The translations under genes and the position numbers were made by a program. The notes under the pieces were generated by a model. The model was not told the DNA's origin and did no database searches. It worked only from the letters and a program-made list of their open reading frames with translations. This document shows, one piece after another, positions 1-8,454 of a DNA stretch of 24,292 nt; position 1 is the first letter of the stretch; each line of letters opens with the position of its first letter. The stretch is from Entrophospora sp. SA101 (taxonomy: Eukaryota; Glomeromycota; Glomeromycetes; Entrophosporales; Entrophosporaceae). The stretch covers positions 22,532 to 46,823 of the forward strand of contig CAUDNR010002613.1 in the NCBI GenBank assembly GCA_958430865.1, given 5' to 3'.

Positions 1-13
1 ATTTTTTTTATGT

Positions 14-406
14 TTAATAGACAAAATTGATACTTTCCTTTGATGCAGAAAATTCATTAATACCAAGTCTTGTAGCATATTCTTTTGCCTTTTGACAGAT
101 GATTACACCAGTTATTGTACAATTCGCTCTATTAGCATTATCAATCCAAATTGCTAATGCATCTTCTAGTTGTGGCCATTCACCTACACGCTCTCTTTTT
201 TTAATGATGTCTGAATCTGCATCAATTGCAATCCATCTCGTCTTTTCTTTAAAAATACCTCCTACTGTTGATTTTCCAATTCCGAATTCTTTGCCAATTT
301 GTTCATTTGTTTTGGTTGGATTAGCAATTTTATATTCACATAATTCTTTTTTTTTAATATTAGTAAGAGTAACTAATTTTCTCCCCATGTTATTTTCTGT
401 ATTCAT
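14..406 (-). CDS. CENP-B/pogo-type HTH protein, lacks transposase domain
   Basis: The 130-residue ORF starts at 406 with MNTENNMGRK. Residues about 12-60 look like a CENP-B N-terminal (psq-like) helix-turn-helix, with the signature KTNEQIGKEFGIGKSTV. Residues about 70-118 look like the start of the CENPB-type second HTH (WPQLEDALAIWIDNA, then QKAKEYATRLG and EFSAS). In pogo/Tigger transposases a Trp-rich segment and then a DDE domain follow EFSAS. Here the family match stops and the ORF ends after eight unrelated residues (KESINFVY). The DDE domain is missing. A splice site near the break (a GTATCA lies there) with the rest beyond the window edge cannot be excluded. It is most likely a DNA-binding remnant of a pogo-like transposon. 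Tigger-like terminal sequences elsewhere in the window (5361-5536, 18748-18813) fit such a source. Confidence 0.7.
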   Translation of the reverse strand: MNTENNMGRKLVTLTNIKKKELCEYKIANPTKTNEQIGKEFGIGKSTVGGIFKEKTRWIAIDADSDIIKKRERVGEWPQLEDALAIWIDNANRANCTITGVIICQKAKEYATRLGINEFSASKESINFVY

Positions 407-599
407 TATTATGGTTAAAATTTTGATTTATAAATTATAAATAGTTTTTAAAACAATAATTATTTATATTGATCTTTTTATTAGAATTTCAGAAGTTTGG
501 AAAATCAACCAACAACCTTTTTATACATATTTCCGAACATAATAAAACATAATAAAAATGAATAAATGTATTTTCTACTATACAAACAAAAATATTCTT

Positions 600-746
600 T
601 CTAAATTATCAGGCAATAATTATACAATCAACGATATAACCTGATGATACAAAAATGAAATAATAAAATATCGCGACAAGAATTTCTAAATCATCAGATT
701 ATAACGTATGATAAAAATTTATAAATAAAAAAAAAATCATACGTTA
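600..746. repeat. Inverted-repeat cluster in AT-rich spacer
   Basis: The spacer 441-793 contains no gene that I can see. It holds a perfect 11-bp inverted repeat, TAACGTATGAT at 702-712 and ATCATACGTTA at 736-746, separated by an A-rich loop. Shorter CTGATGAT/ATCATCAG complementarity (about 640-695) and an imperfect direct repeat (TCTAAATTATCAGG near 600, TCTAAATCATCAGA near 686) surround it. This could be decayed element ends; no class can be assigned. Confidence 0.45.
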
Positions 747-793
747 CTAAAAGTAGTAATGATGATCTTTTATATAATGAAAATGTCACGTGA

Positions 794-957
794 GGCTGAC
801 TTATCGAGAACAATTTACTTATCCTAAAAAGAGGGGTTGGCTGACTTATAAGTTATCGCGACTTTATATAGGTCGGCTGACTTATCAAGGGATTTTAAAT
901 AGGGAAAAAAAGGGCTGAAAAATTTTGGCTGACTTAGGCCAAAACCGACTTATCGAG
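794..957 (+). repeat. Cluster of GGCTGACTTAT motifs
   Basis: GGCTGACTTAT, or a close variant, recurs at 794, 839, 875 and 927. A partial copy (GGCTGA) lies at 913 and a variant (CCGACTTATCGAG) at 945. Three copies continue as TC(G/A)AG. Spacings are about 36-52 bp, so this is not a simple tandem array. A TATATA lies at 864-869. The block could be a decayed long-period tandem repeat, an LTR-like regulatory array, or a transcription-factor binding cluster. A related GGCTGACTT occurs near 14985. Confidence 0.6.
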
Positions 958-1184
958 TCTACCTGTGTATGTGAATTGCGAATTCACATAATTTCATTTT
1001 CACGTACAACACGAATAAATAATTACTTAAACAGAAAGAATACATCAAGGTTAATTATGATTTTTTATGTTGATCGTGCGATAAATTATCAATTCTACAT
1101 TATCCGGCAACTTTACTTGATTATGTAATATTGCATAAAATCATCGTCCCTGGACCGGTTCCAACCTTTAAATATCATCACAAT

Positions 1185-1258
1185 GATTTATTATAAATGA
1201 AAGCCCGTTTTTTTTTAAAAAAGTTTCAATCATTCAAACACTCACAAGCAAAATTATC
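1185..1258 (+). promoter_or_regulatory. Conserved core promoter and 5' leader, secreted-protein copy 1
   Basis: A TTATAAAT TATA-like box at 1191-1198 is followed by a T/A run and a pyrimidine/CA-rich leader (TTTCAATCATTCAAACACTC) just before the ATG at 1259. The same layout precedes copy 2, so the block was duplicated with the gene and has stayed nearly unchanged. Transcription start is inferred, not seen. Confidence 0.55.
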
Positions 1259-1683
1259 ATGAAGTTTACATTAATTCTTCTTGTTCTCGTCGCCATAATT
1301 TTCAACGCCTTTATCGTCACTTGGGACGGAAAAGAGATGCGCCTCTTCTTTCAACTTGGAAGGAAGGAATTGTTGTTACAAGTGCAAACTCATCATCTCT
1401 GAAAAAACAGGGAGGTGATTGTCCAAACGGTTTTTCCCCATGTCAGAATGGCGGATGTTGTCCTAATGGTCAAATATGTACTGGCAACAACCAATGCTCA
1501 GGTTCATGTCAGTCTAGTGATCCAGTTTGTGGTAATGGTTGCTGTAGATCAGATGAAATTTGTTGCAGTGGTACTGTTAATTTTTGCTGTCTAGCAGGCC
1601 AAACCTGTGGTGGATCAGACTACGAATGTAACACACAAAGTTTCCCTACCGACAGTTCTATCCCTACAGCTACCCCTACTTAA
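1259..1683 (+). pseudogene. Cysteine-rich secreted protein, copy 1 (frameshifted)
   Basis: The ATG at 1259 begins a signal peptide almost identical to that of copy 2 (MKFTLILLVLVAIIFNAFIV). Compared with copy 2, ten bases are missing right after the signal-peptide codons (about 1320), so that frame runs off-target and ends at TGA 1400-1402 after 47 residues. The mature region stays open in another frame from about 1321 to the TAA at 1681-1683. It keeps the RKRD KEX2-type site, all 16 cysteines including four CC pairs, and a Ser/Thr/Pro-rich tail (SFPTDSSIPTATPT) that copy 2 has lost. Without a frame correction it cannot be secreted. Alternatives are an assembly indel or an unrecognised splice, but no intron boundaries are visible. 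Confidence 0.75.
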
Positions 1684-1974
1684 AAAAAGTATATTTTTAA
1701 TATGTTAAAGCTTTCAAATTAGTCCAATTTTATTCAACTATGCTATGTTGTGTAATTGTTGGAATATGCATTTTTATAATGAGCGGGGCATAAGAATTGT
1801 TCATTATCTAAAAAAGATTTTTTTCATCGAACAGTTTTGTAAACTTCATTAATAATGCCTCACGAATATATACTAATTAATTTCCCTAATTTAGTATTAT
1901 TATATACTTAACCAGTTAATTAATAGGTTAAAGTTTATTATTAATTGGTTTAACTTTTTGGGCCGGTCATTTAA

Positions 1975-2059
1975 TGATTTTATTATAAATAAACAACCTT
2001 ATCTAAGTTTTTTTTTAAAAAAATTTCAATCATTCAAACACTCACAAATAAAAATCATC
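1975..2059 (+). promoter_or_regulatory. Conserved core promoter and 5' leader, secreted-protein copy 2
   Basis: A TATTATAAAT box at 1981-1990, a T/A run and the same TTTCAATCATTCAAACACTC leader precede the ATG at 2060. An in-frame ATG at 1958 lies upstream of this TATA box, so it is unlikely to be the true start. Confidence 0.55.
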
Positions 2060-2446
2060 ATGAAGTTTACATTAATTCTTCTTGTTCTCGTCACCATAAT
2101 TTTCAACGTCTTTATCGTCACTGGGGCAAATCTGGGACGGAAAAGAGATGCTCCTCTTCTTTCAACTTTGAAGAAAGGAATTGTTGTTACAAAATCAAAC
2201 TCAGGATCTCTGAAAAACCAGGGAGGTAATTGTCCAAACGGTTTTTCCCTGTGTCCATTTGGAGGATGTTGTCCTAGTGATCAAACATGTGTCGACAACC
2301 AATGCTCAGCTCCATGTAAGTCTACTGATCCAGTTTGTGGTCCTGGTTGCTGTAGACCAGGTGACGTTTGTTGCAAAGTTACTGTTAATTTTTGCTGTCT
2401 AGCAGGCCAAACATGTGGTGGGTCAGACTACATATGTAACGGATAA
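2060..2446 (+). CDS. Small cysteine-rich secreted protein, copy 2
   Basis: This encodes 128 residues from the ATG at 2060, chosen because a signal peptide begins exactly there and the start is conserved in copy 1. The hydrophobic signal (residues 1-22) is followed by RKR (27-29), a KEX2/furin-type dibasic site. The mature part has 16 cysteines. The C-terminal half reads CC-x5-CC-x6-CC-x5-C-x6-C, reminiscent of granulin-like disulfide-stacked folds. It should enter the secretory pathway and be exported or wall-bound. A symbiotic effector role is possible but unproven. CAA in copy 1 is TAA here (2444-2446), which removes a Ser/Thr/Pro tail whose codons remain readable downstream to about 2484. 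A strongly similar copy lies 0.8 kb upstream, so the pair arose by tandem duplication of roughly 0.5 kb including the promoter and 3' flank. Confidence 0.85.
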   Translation: MKFTLILLVLVTIIFNVFIVTGANLGRKRDAPLLSTLKKGIVVTKSNSGSLKNQGGNCPNGFSLCPFGGCCPSDQTCVDNQCSAPCKSTDPVCGPGCCRPGDVCCKVTVNFCCLAGQTCGGSDYICNG

Positions 2447-2582
2447 GGTTCCCCTACTGACAGCCCTACAGCTACCCCTACTTAAAAAAAGTATATTTTT
2501 AATATGTTTAGATGCTTTTCAAAATTTTATGTATTAATATACTATTAAAATTATTTAAATCATTAGTATTATTAGTTATTAG

Positions 2583-2584
<2 letters not shown>

Positions 2585-2614
<30 letters not shown>
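2585..2614. repeat. (ATT)n microsatellite
   Basis: About ten uninterrupted ATT units lie in an AT-rich spacer. The ORF that runs through it, giving a poly-Tyr tract, is not a gene. Confidence 0.95.
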
Positions 2615-2690
2615 GTATTTATTTTTACTATATTCGAATTATCAATAAAAAAAAATTAGATTTATTTAACGAGAACGAGCCCATTCGTCT

Positions 2691-2792
2691 TACCGTAAAG
2701 TCTGGAAAGATGCACTCCTACTTTAAAACAATTGAGCGTCAATATTAAAAAAATGTTACACTTATGTAAAAGGGGGTCCAGACTTTACGGTA
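2691..2792. mobile_element. 102-bp TA-flanked MITE-like element
   Basis: TACCGTAAAGTCTGGA at 2691-2706 is perfectly inverted as TCCAGACTTTACGGTA at 2777-2792. The outer TA on each side fits a TA target-site duplication, giving 14-bp termini CCGTAAAGTCTGGA. The interior is about 70 bp and non-coding. This matches a very small non-autonomous Tc1/mariner/pogo-type element. No matching transposase is in the window. Confidence 0.65.
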
Positions 2793-2794
2793 TA

Positions 2795-3200
2795 TATAGT
2801 GTGTTACGAAAAAAATTGGCCAATTTTTTGTCTTTTTAAATTTTCTCTGAAATTTTAACATGTAATTTTTTTAACAATCGCTCTAACACAAAAACACGCA
2901 TAATAATTATACAAAAAAACATAACAATTCGTAGCTTATATTCTGAGGATTATAGATATAAAATTATATGTCTCCATATTTTTTAGAACTTCATCAATTA
3001 AAAATAAAAGAAATTTACTTGTTTTTGAAAAAGAAGAAAAATTTTTAATGTAAAGTTTTTTAATCATTACTCCATAACCTACATAATAATATGCTAAAAT
3101 CTCTTGACCATCTGATATAATTTTTCATAATGTTGCTTTGGATTTTTTTACTTCCTTAGAAAACAAATTTACAGGTCAATTACTTTCGTAACACTCTGTA
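2795..3200. mobile_element. 406-bp Tc1/mariner-like MITE
   Basis: The left end 2795-2821 (TATAGTGTGTTACGAAA...) matches the reverse complement of the right end 3174-3200 (TACAGAGTGTTACGAAA...) at 22 of 27 positions. Both ends begin with TA, consistent with TA target duplication. A 20-bp palindrome around TTGGCCAA (2810-2829) lies at the left terminus. The interior is AT-rich with no transposase ORF. It starts two bases after the preceding element ends. Confidence 0.65.
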
Positions 3201-3701
3201 CCCAAAAAATAGTTTTGAAGAGGTCATAATGGGGGTTTTTTATTGTGTGAATGTTGTGACAATGCTTCGCCAACTATTACCTTAATGTCAATCAGATATC
3301 TTTAACAATCTGTTTATGAATCATGGAGTATTAGTATTAATCTATTTTTGACCAGAATTAAATCGGTATATTGTTATGTTGAGATTGCAACTCTAATGCC
3401 TTATGTAATTGCTCTTTTTAAGATCATCCCATCGAGGAACAGTATATTCAATAATTTTCATAAAAGGATAATGATGATAAATGAATCCATACCAACCAGA
3501 AAGTCTTATGTTTTCTCTGAAATAAGAGCAATCCCAAGGTATTTATCGCCTTTCTTTGTATCATCATTTCTAACTGCCTCCCAAATTCGGCTCGATCTTG
3601 ATTGGTGTTTTTGTTTTTAATTCCTCCAAACTTACTAAATATTTTAAAGATTCGCCAAAATTTAAAAAGCAGGAGTATTTTTATTCTTGATGTCTTGTAA
3701 A
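3201..3701. other. No convincing gene
   Basis: A plus-strand ORF at 3348-3620 has no recognisable domain. The minus strand has short protein-like stretches in several frames, for example NQDRAEFGRQLEMMIQRK, interrupted by stops. This may be another decayed coding fragment, but I cannot name it. Confidence 0.4.
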
Positions 3702-4770
3702 ACTAATTATTCCGTAAAAGATGCACATGAAATTGCAACAAAACAAGATGATTTGTGCCTTTCAGATCAATATGCCAGTTGCAATATTCCACAAGATGGC
3801 GCTGTGTTAAAGGGCATGAATGAAGTATCAAATTTTTCCATATTAAGTATGCTAGATCTCGGCATCCATATTGTGTTGGAAACAAACCTCTTTTACTATC
3901 CAAAAGAAATTGCAAAAGAATGAGGCAGTTTATGCCTCTCAGGTAAATATGTCAATTGCCACATTCCATTGCGATGGCGTTGTACTGAAGGGCATGAATG
4001 GGATGCTCAACTTAGCAATATAAAAAACTGTACTTGGTATCCCATGGCGTGTTCGCAGATGTGTGCCATTGTACTATTGAAGATGCAAAACAGGTAGCAC
4101 ATAATAGAAATGGAGAGTGTCTTTCTGAAATATTTGTCAATATTCGATCAGCTTTATTATGTCGTTTGTTAAAGGATACATATGGCACTGGGTATGAGAT
4201 GTCCTAATTAAATCAAAAGTGATATAACGTAATGTCAATAATACACTTTTTTTAAAAAATAAAAAATATATAAAAACTATACAAATAAATATTGTATTAG
4301 CTAAAGAGATAAAACATGAAACCAAGGGAAATTATATTAAATATATCAAGCTTTTAGGCTATAGAAAAAAAAATTTTTCTTACCAAATAAAGAAATTTTT
4401 TACATGTAAAAAACATTGAAAAAAAGTCGCTAATAGATAAACTTTATAACCAAATGGGATAAGGCAAAAGGCTCTGTTTAATTTTATCATGAAAAAATAT
4501 ACTCTTGATCAAATTTTGCTATCAACACCCACAATATGGCATGCAAATTTTAATCATAAAAATTCTAATACATGGTGTACACATTTTGCAAACAATATTG
4601 AGGAAGCTAAACGAATTGCATATAGTAAAAACGGTGAATGTCTTTTATATCATCAATTGCCATATTACACTATGATGGCATTGCCATGAATGGCAGATTT
4701 TAATTATATAAAACATAATAGGTGGTGTCCACTTTGCCAAAATAAATATGACCAAGACCTGATTTCTTAA
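3702..4770 (+). pseudogene. Zinc-ribbon (W-C-H) repeat protein fossil
   Basis: Several degraded units of about 70 residues can be read by switching frames. Family hallmarks are an (E/D)DAK.IA....G.CLS..Y.N segment, then W.C..GHEW, then IKN..WCP.C. Visible pieces: LCLSDQYASCNIP (about 3760-3795), WRCVKGHE then a TGA at 3821-3823 where Trp is expected, LCLSGKYVNCHIPLRWRC and GHEWDAQLSNIKN (about 3925-4030), TIEDAKQVAHNRNGECLSE (about 4073-4130), and NTWCTHFANNIEEAKRIAYS (about 4567-4630). There are at least four frame changes and several stops. The Cys/His/Trp pattern suggests treble-clef-like zinc ribbons, abundant in Rhizophagus proteins of unknown function (recalled, not searched). The section 4210-4480 is low-complexity with no readable unit. 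The locus is dead. Confidence 0.65.
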
Positions 4771-5209
4771 AAACACCTAAGCAATCCAATAGGATTAGGG
4801 CTCAATATTCCCTATTATCAGTATTGCTTTGCAATCAAAGTGCAGGTGAGCAACATGAAAAATAGATCAAATTCCTCCACATAGAGGAAGTCTGAATAAT
4901 TTTATCAAACAGCAAGCATGGATCAGCTCAAAAGAAATTATGTGAAGAGAATTGGATTTGTTTAATTGAATGAAGATCCTGAAATAGTAATTCCAAAACA
5001 TCTTTACTCATCAATTAACAAACCAAAATACTATCTATATCAATATATTATTGATGCTTTTCATCTCGAAGTTTCTGATTGCATTCTCCACACAAATCAT
5101 AGTAATACATTGCTACATTTTCATATATAGCAAGATTCGGAACAAAAAAAAAAATGCTAACAGACCTTAGAGATAGCAACATTCCGGATGGATATAATAA
5201 ATTATATTA
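4771..5209. other. No gene seen
   Basis: AT-rich sequence with many stops on both strands. It may include further unreadable zinc-ribbon debris. Confidence 0.4.
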
Positions 5210-5285
5210 TATACCAAATAAATTATACATTCACCTGCCAAAAGCAACTGGATAATTTTGGCAGGTGAGTGTATACCGAATAAAT
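5210..5285. repeat. Long hairpin flanked by 14-bp direct repeats
   Basis: Arm 5224-5243 pairs with 5256-5275 at 19 of 20 positions (core TCACCTGCCAAAA / TTTTGGCAGGTGA) around a 12-base loop. The hairpin is flanked by TATACCAAATAAAT (5210-5223) and TATACCGAATAAAT (5272-5285), the latter overlapping the arm end. It is a compact palindromic unit that could be a tiny mobile hairpin or a recombination scar. Confidence 0.6.
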
Positions 5286-5360
5286 AGTTTTTAGTATCTA
5301 TGTATTATAGCATAAAAAAAAGGATCCTTCCAATTTAGGTTCTATTCCATTGTTATCAAC

Positions 5361-5536
5361 TACAGTTTCAACGAAGTATAATTAAATTTTTGATACAACG
5401 AATTTTTAAAAACGTTGTTACACATTATGAAAACATAAAAAATTCGTTGAAACGCGATTAGTAACCTTGTTTCAACGAATGTTGAATAAAATTTTCTATA
5501 TGTCCAGCCACTTCGTTGAAACAAGGGCAGACTGTA
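5361..5536. mobile_element. 176-bp Tigger/pogo-like MITE with internal repeats
   Basis: The block begins TACAGT and ends ACTGTA, that is TA target sites plus CAGT termini as in pogo/Tigger elements. GTTTCAACGAA or its complement recurs at 5365, 5443, 5469 and 5512, in both orientations. The arms CCTTGTTTCAACGAA (5465-5479) and TTCGTTGAAACAAGG (5512-5526) are a perfect 15-bp inverted repeat. The left end seems to lack about nine bases present at the right end. It is non-coding and may have been mobilised by a pogo-like transposase such as the family of the fragment at 14-406. Confidence 0.65.
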
Positions 5537-6186
5537 GTATGGATCTTAATAATAATCCTAATATCTGAGAAGTTAACATGGAGAGGATAGTGACCGGAAA
5601 CTAAAATAAAATAAAAGACATTATGATAGGATCCAGCAAAAAAAAAACTAACTGAAAATCAAGTTCGAATTCAAAAAGAACAACAAAAAATGAAAAAACA
5701 CTTGGATTCTTTGAATAAGTTACCATGTATCATGTATGTTATTACCTCTTGAAAAAGTGAAGAAAAAAATTAACAGATTGAGATAACGTAACCTAAGGAA
5801 TGAAGTAATCTAAGAACCTCATAAATTTTACCATCAATCCCATATAATCAATTATTGTAAGGTTTTAATTGAATTGAGACTTCCCTTAACGTTGAAAATT
5901 GATTTGATACATTCTTGATATTCAAAAATACATTATTAAAAAATTAACATTTGAGGTCACCACCATCATCATAATTTCATGCAACAGATTCTAATTAACC
6001 CAATTTGATTTTGTAAATATGACAAGTGATAGCTTTTAAATTATTAATTATACAAAAAAAAATTACATTTAAACTGTACTTTAAGAATAAAAATATAACC
6101 AAAATTTGGTTTATTATTAAAATAATATTAAATCTAAATTGAATTTATTTATAAAAATAAAAACAATATTTAGTTTCTCCCTTCCT
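5537..6186. other. AT-rich spacer, GLE1 3' flank
   Basis: No gene is visible. For the minus-strand GLE1 gene, an AATAAA polyadenylation-type signal reads at 6149-6144, about 40 bases past the stop. Confidence 0.5.
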
Positions 6187-8133
6187 TTAATCTTTTAGAT
6201 ATTTTAATTTGTGTTCTGGAAACATAAATTTGTTTTTAGCTGCTTCATCCATTAAAGTATTTAATCTTGATAAAGCAGCTGGCGCAGTATTTTTAAGATC
6301 AATAAATTCTTGTACTGGGTTTAAGAAATAATGTCGGTATATTGAACTGAATAATGTATATGCATCATGTTTAAAATGCTTATGCACTTCAACAGGAATA
6401 ATCTGTCAAAAAAATAAACAAAACAAATAATAATTTATTATCAAATTGGATTCTGATATTTGATTGTAAAATAGAATACTTTGACTTACAGTCAAACATG
6501 TATAAACTAGAGATGGGGTAATTGGACGTGGTACTAAGTTCATTATTCTAGAAATCCATTTAAATCCATCGGTTATTGGTATAGGTTTTTCTATATCTAG
6601 ATAGAAAGATTATATTAAAAATCATGATTGATATTTTAAATAAATCAAACCAATAATTATAGAAAATTACTTGGAAATAAAGGATCAGTTTGCATTATTG
6701 CAAAATATAAGCCAGCTATATTACACATTCTTGTTATGTAAGACTCATCAGATTCTACATATTGATCATCAGCATCTTTACTGATTTTATATCCAATTTG
6801 TTTTTTGTAAGCTTCTTCAGATTGGCCCTAATTACAATTATCACATAATATTATTAATTAATAAAAATAAATTAAAATGATAAAAATAACAATAGTATAC
6901 ACATATTATTACCAACCACTTACATTTTGCCTGTTATAATATCTTGGAAGTATATAACAACAATTTTTATACATTATAGGCATGAGGTATTGCTCAACAA
7001 GTTCTGGTGCTTGTGAAGAAACTAAAACAGCAACATGAGCTAAGTTAAATATCATTTTTGAGTCAATTTCTGCATATTTCTTTTAGATCCAAAAATTTTA
7101 AAAATATTAATAACAATAAAATTTATTGATAATTGATATAAAATAATAGATATGATAGATAGTAAGATAGATAGATACTTACAATAAATTTTTTTGATAT
7201 CACTTTTAATGCATAATGATATAAATATTGGTTAATTTTGGAATCTGATAATATTTTGCATAATTCAGTTGCCTAAATATAAAATATTAATACTTATTGT
7301 TATTTAAACATAATATTTATTAGATGTTCATATCTACTTACAGATCTAATAACATCATTTTTATGATCAGTTATGGTGTTGAAGCTTGCAATAACATTTT
7401 TTCTAACTTGATATGAGTGATCTTTACTAATATTAGTGCCTTTCTTTGAAAGATGAGTTTTTATTCGAGTTATATGTTCTTCATATTTTGCTGCTTCTTT
7501 TAAAGCACTTTCACTTGCGACACGATTAAAGTCACCAACTAGTTTTGATGAGGTTGCTTGCTGCTGAATAGCTTGCTGTTTTTTTAATTGATCCTCTAGG
7601 CTTTTTATATTATCTTTTTTTTTTTTTTCCTCTGCAAGTCTTTCTTTCTCTTTTTTTATTTTTTCTTGCTCTTCTTTTTGTTTCATTTCTAATTGTCTGC
7701 GCTGTTGTTCTATTCTAGCAAGTTCTGCTAACTCTGCATTTTTACGATCTTCTTCGCTCTTTTTTCTTATTCTTTCAGCTTCATGTTCTTCTTGTTCCCT
7801 TTCTATCTCCAAAGTTCGTATATGCTTCTTAATTAATTCCACCCTTCCTAATAAAGTCCTCTCTTCTTCAGCTGCCTTTTCTTCTCCTTCTCGTATCAAC
7901 TCCCTCATTTTTTTATAAAACTCTTGCTCTTTTACCAAACATTCACGTTGATACACTTCCCATTTTCTTTGTGCCTTTTCTTTACACTTTAACATTGTTT
8001 TTTCTAGTTCTCGATCGGCTTCTTTCCTGCCTTCAATCAACTCTTGATTTAATCTTCTTGCACGTTCTGACTCTTCACGATCAAACTGGCACATTACAAA
8101 ATCAAGCAATTCTTGTTTTACAGGTAGAGGCAT
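6187..8133 (-). CDS. GLE1: mRNA export factor GLE1
   Basis: GLE1 works at the cytoplasmic face of the nuclear pore, where with inositol hexakisphosphate it activates the DEAD-box ATPase Dbp5 to remodel exported mRNPs; this is established family biology. I assemble six exons: 8133-7342, 7272-7183, 7079-6924, 6827-6671, 6596-6490 and 6402-6187, all joined in frame with GTAAGT-like donors (GTAATT at 6670) and AG acceptors. The product is 505 residues, normal for fungal GLE1. Residues about 10-225 are a highly charged Glu/Lys/Arg coiled coil. From about 240 the all-helical GLE1 domain is recognisable (KNVIASFNTITDHKNDVIRS, FNLAHVAVLVSSQAPELVEQ, EAYKKQIGYKI, ITRMCNIAGLYFAIMQTDP). I chose MPLPVKQEL at 8133. 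An in-frame ATG at 8226 would add 31 hydrophobic residues atypical of GLE1. All splice sites are canonical and there is no sign of decay. Confidence 0.88.
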
Positions 8134-8454
8134 GATTATAATTGTATTAGTATAATGCGATAGTTTATATAATACAATAAATGTGGTAATAAAAGTAAGT
8201 ACGTTCCACAAATTTTCAGGCAACATATATATATTAGTATTAGGACGATCATTTGCAGAATGCCGCAGAAATCACGGAATGTGTATGATAATAATGCTCT
8301 ATAGAATACCGCAGATAATATGAAAAAGGAATTTAATAAGTGTAATGGGATTAATAGGATTATTAATTAACGCTATAATATTTTCTAGATTAACATAATA
8401 ATAAAGTTTCTTTTTAAATAATGAATAGAAAAAGAGGTACGAGAACATTAACAA
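8134..8454. promoter_or_regulatory. GLE1 upstream region
   Basis: This is the intergenic stretch 5' of the minus-strand GLE1 start. It is AT-rich, with TATATATAT at about 8226-8234. No specific factor sites can be assigned. A decayed BED/hAT-like copy begins about 320 bases upstream. Confidence 0.35.

Noticed and set aside
1958..2059. Upstream ATG at 1958 as start of the secreted protein
   Set aside because: It lies before the TATA box and would bury the signal peptide; the ATG at 2060 is conserved in the other copy.
2512..2748. 78-codon ORF with a Tyr run
   Set aside because: It spans the ATT microsatellite and one MITE end; there is no domain.
8134..8226. ATG at 8226 as GLE1 start
   Set aside because: The extra 31 residues are hydrophobic and unlike GLE1 N termini; kept only as an alternative.
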